From Toxonevra muliebris (lineage: Eukaryota; Arthropoda; Insecta; Diptera; Pallopteridae), in NCBI GenBank assembly GCA_963691655.1, contig OY829326.1, positions 138,402,998 through 138,466,997 on the forward strand: DNA of 64,000 nt, written 5' to 3'. The notes beneath the pieces are model-generated. The model searched no databases. It was given only the letters and a program-made list of their open reading frames with translations, and had not been told where the DNA came from. This document shows positions 58,511 through 64,000 of the stretch, piece after piece; within the stretch, counting starts at the first letter, position 1; every line of letters begins with the position of its first letter. A program made the translations under genes and the position numbers.

Positions 58511-60921
58511 AAAATTCAGGAAACAAATATCAAAATGTTGTTTGCTTCTCCTGTAAAATTTTAGAAAATTAAATTTTATCCTACTTTCGTGGAGAACTTG
58601 AAGTGTTAGAAATTTGAAATTTAAATTCTTAAAATTGAGTCAATCATCCGAAAAAAAGTAGAGTTACATATGATACTTTTTAATCCAGTTTTCTCGATCT
58701 GTGTTGATGGAAATATTTCAATTTCAGATTATTAAAATTTAATAAATTTTCTTAAGCATCAAAGATTTTTTTATCGAATAATGTTGAGGAACAATGTCCG
58801 GAAATGCTCAGTGAGCTTATAGTGCGTTGCCAACCACAATGCGGACCCGACCGTGTGTTGCAAACTTTTTTTCTTTTCTCTCATTTTCTCAGATACAGAG
58901 ACTGCATGAGCATGGATGTTTTACTTTTCTACTTTTCTACTTTTCCGTTAAATGTTACTATCATTCTAAATTGTAATTATCAGTTTCACAATAATTTTAA
59001 TTTATAAGGATGTATATAAAAAATTGTGATATGGCAGCCCCATGCGACACACAAATCACAATTTAGTTATCTCAGTAAAAGAAAATACAGTACATTTTCC
59101 TTATGCTCTCAATTTGAGAGAGTGAGAAAGCTGCAATGCTTGGGCGGTGTAAAATGGTTGCCTGAACTGAACAAATGAAAAATTCTTCGTTTGTGCTGTT
59201 CGGACTGAGTTCGATTTTTAACTCGAATGCAGTGCTGCTGTTCTTGTGGCATTTGCACCGGTTGAGCGAACAAGATGGCTTCCGATGTTTCTTCGGCACC
59301 AATATACGATCTATGTAAATGTAATGTAAATGTTGTAAAATAGATTAGCTACAATTTTTACCCGAAAGAATCTACATTTTTTTAGGCTGACCGCCTAGAC
59401 CTAAGAAAATATAAACCTTTCTAAGCTTATATCTTCATTAATTTCGATTTTAAAGCTCAAGGAATTAATCATTATTCTTAACAATATTTTCTAAATTGCA
59501 GTTTTTTTATGTGCTTCATGAAAACGTAAACATTTTTTATATTCACCTCAATTTTCTCGCTTTTGCATATTTTTTAATTTTTATTTAATTGGCATGTTTT
59601 TTTGTTTTTTTTTTTTTTGTTTTGCTTTTTATTTTTATGTTTTTGTTTATTTTGAACTGTTTTTTTTGTCTACTATACACTGGTTCTTATAGTCAAGAGA
59701 TGGAAGAAAATATAGTACATATTTTTGACGATTTTGTATACTGATTTTTATTATACGTCAAAGAAATTGCAGACATCTACTTTTGTAGATATGTACATTC
59801 TTTGAACAATGACGTTTACTGAATATCTGATATATTTATAAATTTCATGTCTGCCTAAGTGTCTGTCTGAATATCTATAGATTTCTTAAGCACTCACTTT
59901 CTCTCTTGTTCTCTTTGCTGTTATCTACTTACATTTTACTTATTTATCTGTTCATCTGACGGTTTGAGAGTATTTTTTCGCAATTATCCTGACTCATCGT
60001 TATACGTCAGCCTTCTTTTGTTCAATCTACATTTATCTAAATTTAATTGCTCGTGTATTACTGGCGTAAACGAGATATTTCTAAATACATATGTCCCATA
60101 TATTGAAGTACTCACTTTAAAATACAAAATATCTTATGCATATCCCCACGAAACTCAATAAATTTATTATATTTCCGAAACTCACTCTTTGTATGCCACG
60201 ATATTTGATAAAAACTGTTTTTTTTTTCTATAGATTGAACAAAGATTTTTTATAGATTAAGTATAAAGTTTATATTCGATAAGGTTGCAATACGATATCA
60301 AATAATGATATTTTCCATAAATCAAATGGGTCTTTAGTTAATTACAATAGGAATTATAAAGGAATTTAATAATATTTTAATTATAATAATTATTATAATT
60401 ATATTCATTTATAAAGTAAATTTTCATAATTTGTGCAAAAAGCAAGTTTTGCAAATATGTAGAGTGCAAAGTAAACGTTGACAAGACCGAAAATTATGTT
60501 TCATATTTTTCTTGTTTTTACTAGTTTTATTTCCTAGTATTATTTTAAAATTAAATGCATGTTTTTTTTATCCCAAGGAAATAATCATACAGAGGAGAAA
60601 AAACTCACATTTGTTTTTTATTATTTTGTTGTTTTTTCGCATACTTTTTGCGTATTTGACGTCAGAATAAATGGTGAATAAACATGCATAATTTTCACCA
60701 CAAAGCCACCGATACAATTCAAAAACCCACCAAATATGAGCACGAAAAAATTATTCCACGAGTTTTGAATATATTTTCAAAGATTGTATGAACGAGAGCA
60801 GTCTTTTCATAATATATTCATTTTATACTACATATTTATAAATTTTCTATTAACTATATATATTTTCAACCACGAGTAAATAAAAAATAAACATTCGTTT
60901 TTTTTCTTTTTTTCTTTACAG
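58511..60921. other. noncoding sequence upstream of the SV2-like gene
   Basis: AT-rich with several poly-T tracts and an AATTATAATAATTATTATAA palindrome (60378-60397). A less AT-rich patch at 59090-59300 has no readable domain. A pyrimidine tract ending TTTCTTTACAG closes the stretch at 60921. Confidence 0.5.
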
Positions 60922-61162
60922 ATCGATAAAAGTTTCTAACAACTTTTCATCAATAATTTTTTAAAACTAAATATCAACTATTTTTTTTACGGAAACCTAG
61001 AAAGTAAAAAAATAGTGGTGAACACAATTTGAAGAAAATATTTTGGGAAAAAAATTTTCTTCAATAAACTAATTTATTTGAATTTTTCAACTTTACCCCT
61101 TTTGATTTATTTCGACTCGGTTCAAGCGAGCACGGTACAAAAACAAAAACCGAACTCATAGA
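60922..61162 (+). other. 5' untranslated part of the start-codon exon
   Basis: A long pyrimidine tract with TTTACAG (AG at 60920-60921) precedes this stretch, so the exon holding the start codon probably begins at 60922 and an upstream noncoding exon is expected. The leader is A/T rich. The start context AGA-ATGG has a purine at -3. Confidence 0.6.
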
Positions 61163-61199
61163 ATGGTAGAAGGTGATTCGCATAAGAATAAAAGTGATT
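61163..61199 (+). CDS. SV2-like transporter, first coding exon (12 codons)
   Basis: ATG at 61163 opens the peptide MVEGDSHKNKSD. The exon ends with one base of the next codon (T at 61199) before a consensus donor, GTAAGT (61200-61205). Joining that T to the CC at 61532 gives a Ser codon and keeps frame with the large exon, which supports this start. The intron is 332 bases and its end, CTTCCTCCTCCTCTTTAG, is a strong acceptor. I preferred this ATG to reading straight through the intron because the frame upstream of 61532 is low-complexity Phe/Ser/Lys sequence typical of an intron. Confidence 0.75.
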
Positions 61200-61531
61200 G
61201 TAAGTACAAATAAATAAATTGTGAAAATTAATAAAATTAATTAAGAATTCAGCAGGCATAGTGTATTAAATTTGAGCCAAAATAAAAAAAAGAGCTGTGC
61301 CTTAAACCTTGATTGAAACTTATTCAATACAAAAGCTCATAAAAAGTAATTTGAAATCAGCTTTTTTCTCAACTGGCAAAATTTTTTTTATTTTTTCTGT
61401 TCCGGTTAAAACGGTTAAAAATAAAATCTTAAATTTTTTTGATACCCTATCCTGCCCATATTTATTTAAAAACTTTGCACTCATTTACTCAACTAATAAA
61501 TTCCCTTCTTTTTCTTCCTCCTCCTCTTTAG

Positions 61532-62174
61532 CCTATAATGTAGAAGGTGGTCTACAACCAAAGGACAGTGTTAATAACTCGATCGATAATCGTTCAATTC
61601 TTCAGCCCTATTCATTGGGCACTGACGCTAAGGATCCCGAATATCAATTTGCTGCTGTAAATAAGGGTTACGAAACTGATGTTAGCAGTAGTGGTGACGG
61701 TGAAAGAAAGCATGACATAGAAAAAGGCAGTACGGCCGTTGTTGCTTTTAATGGCAATGGCGGCGGCGGCGGTAATGGCAACAATGGCGGTAACTCGTCA
61801 ACGACCACCGGCATTCGTGCCGGTTTCGAACAGGCCATTGAAATGTGCGGTTATGGCAAATTCCATTATATACTATTGGGTATTTGTGGTTTGGTCAGCA
61901 CTAGCGAAGAAATGGATGTCATATCGATGTCATTCATTTTACCATCGGCACAATGTGATTTAGAACTGAATACGGAAACGAAAGGATGGCTCAATTCGAT
62001 TATCTTTATTGGTATGATGGTTGGTGCCTATTTTTGGGGTAGTATTGCCGATTCGGTGGGACGGAAAAAAGTGCTGATTGTCATATCGTTCATGAATGGA
62101 ATTTGTATTGTTGCTTCGTCATTTTCGCAAAACTTCGGATGGTTTATGTTGTTTCGATTTCTAAATGGAGCTGC
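61532..62174 (+). CDS. SV2-like major facilitator superfamily transporter, second coding exon (partial gene)
   Basis: The exon encodes residues 13-226 plus part of 227. Residues 13-110 are polar and presumably cytoplasmic, with a Gly/Asn run (about 86-100, NGNGGGGGNGNNGG). The transporter domain starts at FEQAIEMCGYGKFHYILLGI (111-130). Membrane segment 1 covers about 123-150 and contains the Asp of EEMDVI, typical of SV2/organic-ion carriers. Segment 2 is about 164-182, followed by the signature loop GSIADSVGRKK (182-192). Segment 3 is about 193-211 and segment 4 begins at GWFMLFRFLNGAA. The exon ends in phase 2 at a GTAAGT donor (62175), inside a conserved NGAAxGG stretch, so eight or so membrane segments remain in exons to the right. 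The family moves small organic solutes or resides in synaptic vesicles; the substrate is unknown. It is most like Drosophila CG3168 by recall. Confidence 0.9.
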
Positions 62175-63080
62175 GTAAGTATTATTCATACAAATATTAT
62201 TATTTTTTGAGAAAATAAATAACTGATTCATAGCATTCATCAAATACAAAAAAAAAAGTAACTTCATACTCGCGTTAATTTAATAAATTTTTGTTAAAAA
62301 TAGCACACACATATATAGTACACCTATATGATTTTGTTAGCAAGGTTACTTTTGTTTTTTTTTTTTTTTTTTGCTGGCTAAATGTTGCTAATTATTTGGT
62401 TATGCATTAATTTAAGCCTATGATTTGAAATGAACATATGGAGAGTGCACGTAAGAGACACATGAAGCATGAAATGGGTTAATTTAATCAATAGAAAACT
62501 CGTTAGTTGGATCAGTCAAACAAAATTTCCATAAATATTATCAACATAATACTTTACGCACTGTCATTTATTAACTCACAATTGATTTTTTAAATTGGCA
62601 CTGATTCTTTTTATTTTCTTTATTATTTACACCCTATTGTGTGTTTCGATGTATTCCCAGTTGGTTGTAGTATTCATCAATTAGAAATCCAAAAACAGTT
62701 TCTGTACTAAAGATAAAAGCTTAGACTCAATCATCAATACATATGTAACTTTGGCTCTCAGTTAAATGTAATTTCATATAAATTGAAATACACTGATTCC
62801 CAACAAGCACAGAAAAGGAAATTCTCTAACCTTTGAGAAGTTTATAACTCTCAAGTTGATATTCAACATTATTCTGCATTCAAGTTGAAATATTTTTCTC
62901 AATATTCGCTTTCACGTTGAGAATGAGTTGTGAAAATATTTACATATTTTATGAAGGCAACACTGCTATTAGTTTTGCAAAAAATATGTATCTGGCAGTG
63001 ATGGTGAAACATATGTTTTTTCACAAAAGTGACAACAAAAAAATGATGAATTTTTGTGCAACAATTTCAGGGTCATGGAA
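62175..63080. other. intron of the SV2-like gene
   Basis: Starts at the GTAAGT donor. No sequence for the next coding exon (expected to continue the Ala then Gly-Gly of segment 4) was found before the window ends, so the intron exceeds 1.8 kb. Confidence 0.75.
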
Positions 63081-63875
63081 TCTAACGGAGAAACGACAAA
63101 CACAGCTCGGTAGTACTGGTCTAGAGTAAAAACACCCAAAGAGGGTTTTAAAAAGTTAGCTCGCTTTTAAATGTTATAGCCTTTCAAAGTTGAGCTGTTT
63201 AAAATTTGAAAACCTAAACTTGAAATTGTTAATAACATTTTTTGTTCTTATTTCGATGAAGAAAGTAGTAAAAAATGAGCACTTCATTTTTAAAAAATAA
63301 GCTGCAAGAGGCAAACTTTGAATGCCTATATCTTTTACAGGCGAGCTGACTTTGCAAAACCCTTTTAGGGTTTTGTTACTCTAGACCAGTACTATCGACC
63401 TGTGTTGGCCGATTCTCCGTTAGAAAAATGTATATAATTGTAATTATTGTGAAAAACTTTACTTTAAAAGTAAGAATAATGTATAAAAGTAAAAAATTCA
63501 AAAGTGAATTAAGACAGGTAGTAGACTTACTATTGGAGCGCTCAGAAACTGCCGAAATCTTGATTCTGGAGCCTTCAACATCAATTGCCAACTAAAATTG
63601 TTTACTCCTAAGTGATGTTGATATCAGTGAGAAAAAATGCTCTTTCTGTTGAGAATGCTCTAATACACCAATGGAGGTGCTGTTGAGAATTAACGTTGGA
63701 GATTTGAGAAAGCTATTTGATATCAACTTCATCTCAAGTCGAACTCAAACAAAAAGGTTTTTGTCATTTATAACTCTAAATATTTATTTATCTTTTTATT
63801 ACTCTTTCGTTTATTTCCTGACCAATGTCTAACAGTCAGTTTTGTCTGCGTTCACAGCGTTTTTCTTTCAGTGTA
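62790..63875. mobile_element. possible larger transposon around the palindrome
   Basis: TACACTGATTCCC near 62789 and CTTTCAGTGTA near 63865 form short inverted ends with TA outside. Many TTGAGA/TCTCAA motifs lie between the ends and the palindrome. The ends are short, so this is tentative. Confidence 0.3.
63081..63424. mobile_element. 344-bp palindromic (fold-back) element in the intron
   Basis: The outer arms start TCTAACGGAGAA and end with its complement; about 50 bases on each side pair with a few mismatches (shared AGTACTGGTCTAGAGTAA). Pairing resumes further in (AGCTCGC and TTCAAAGTT blocks). The two open frames ending STGLE on opposite strands are mirror products of the arms. Confidence 0.8.
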
Positions 63876-64000
63876 CTTAGTCATCTATAACTTTTATCTA
63901 AAAGGTTTTACTTACAAATATAATTTTTGTATTGTTCAAAGTTTGAAGTGTGACTTTGGTACACAAAACGTATCAAAACAATCTGCCAATAGGAATTTCA
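63425..64000. other. intron of the SV2-like gene, continued
   Basis: No exon or recognised domain up to the window end. Confidence 0.6.

Noticed and set aside
61309..61531. The open frame upstream of 61532 as coding sequence of the transporter
   Set aside because: It is Phe/Ser/Lys-rich low-complexity sequence ending in a strong pyrimidine tract and AG. The short exon at 61163 joins in frame and gives a better start.
1..64000. CRISPR array, bacterial operon, phage or toxin genes
   Set aside because: No regular direct repeats with spacers, no Shine-Dalgarno-led long frames and no such proteins; the window is insect-like throughout.

Overview
The window looks like nuclear DNA from a higher fly (Diptera, probably a schizophoran related to blowflies, house flies or fruit flies). 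The evidence is strong AT richness, very long gene-poor stretches, many decayed transposons of dipteran type, GTATGT/CATACA and CAA microsatellites, fly-type core promoter motifs (TCAGT initiators, one TATA box) and one conserved protein-coding gene with GTAAGT splice donors. No prokaryotic genes, CRISPR arrays, rRNA genes or intact functional tRNA genes were seen.

The only well-supported host gene is at the right end on the plus strand. It encodes an SV2-like member of the major facilitator superfamily, most like Drosophila CG3168 as I remember that protein. Its start codon is in a short coding exon (61163-61199) whose 5' UTR appears to begin at a splice acceptor at 60921. The large exon 61532-62174 carries a polar N-terminus and the first four membrane segments. 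It ends at a GTAAGT donor, and the rest of the gene lies to the right. Several upstream places look like fly first exons (about 5.75-6.6 kb, 35.46-35.62 kb, 45.73-46.29 kb and, more weakly, 16.8-17.05 kb). If any of them splices to 60921, most of the window is 5' regulatory intron of this gene. That link is inference. A GC-rich patch near 52.1 kb looks like a first exon on the minus strand. A possible last exon of an upstream gene sits at 2475-2643.

Almost everything else recognisable is mobile-element debris. There are non-LTR retrotransposon pieces (RTE-like at 7.7 and 27.5 kb; Jockey/I-like reverse transcriptase and RNase H pieces at 2.8, 9.0, 11.9, 13.8, 23.6, 50 and 53 kb; CCTAA-tailed 3' ends at 12.3 and 41.7 kb). 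DNA transposon pieces include mariner at 8.5 kb, Tc1/IS630-type pieces at 11.3, 28.1 and 34.4 kb, and a piggyBac-type element with perfect ends at 17.74-19.2 kb. There are six Helitron-like copies, two of them with recognisable CTAG 3' ends. tRNA-derived SINEs occur at 9.4, 10.7-11.0, 14.0, 18.0, 24.0 and 53.4 kb. Several MITE families are present, three copies of which (14.1, 39.3 and 56.1 kb) share hAT-like ends and 8-bp target duplications.

Insertions are nested: a MITE inside a SINE at 14 kb, a SINE inside the piggyBac element at 18 kb, and a SINE inside a reverse transcriptase at 53 kb that is shared with a second copy at 24 kb. I found no convincing new biological system. The points most worth following are the candidate alternative first exons, the piggyBac element, the 8-bp-TSD MITE family, the dimeric SINE, the strand-asymmetric minisatellite at 19.6-20.4 kb and the long palindrome at 63.1-63.4 kb.
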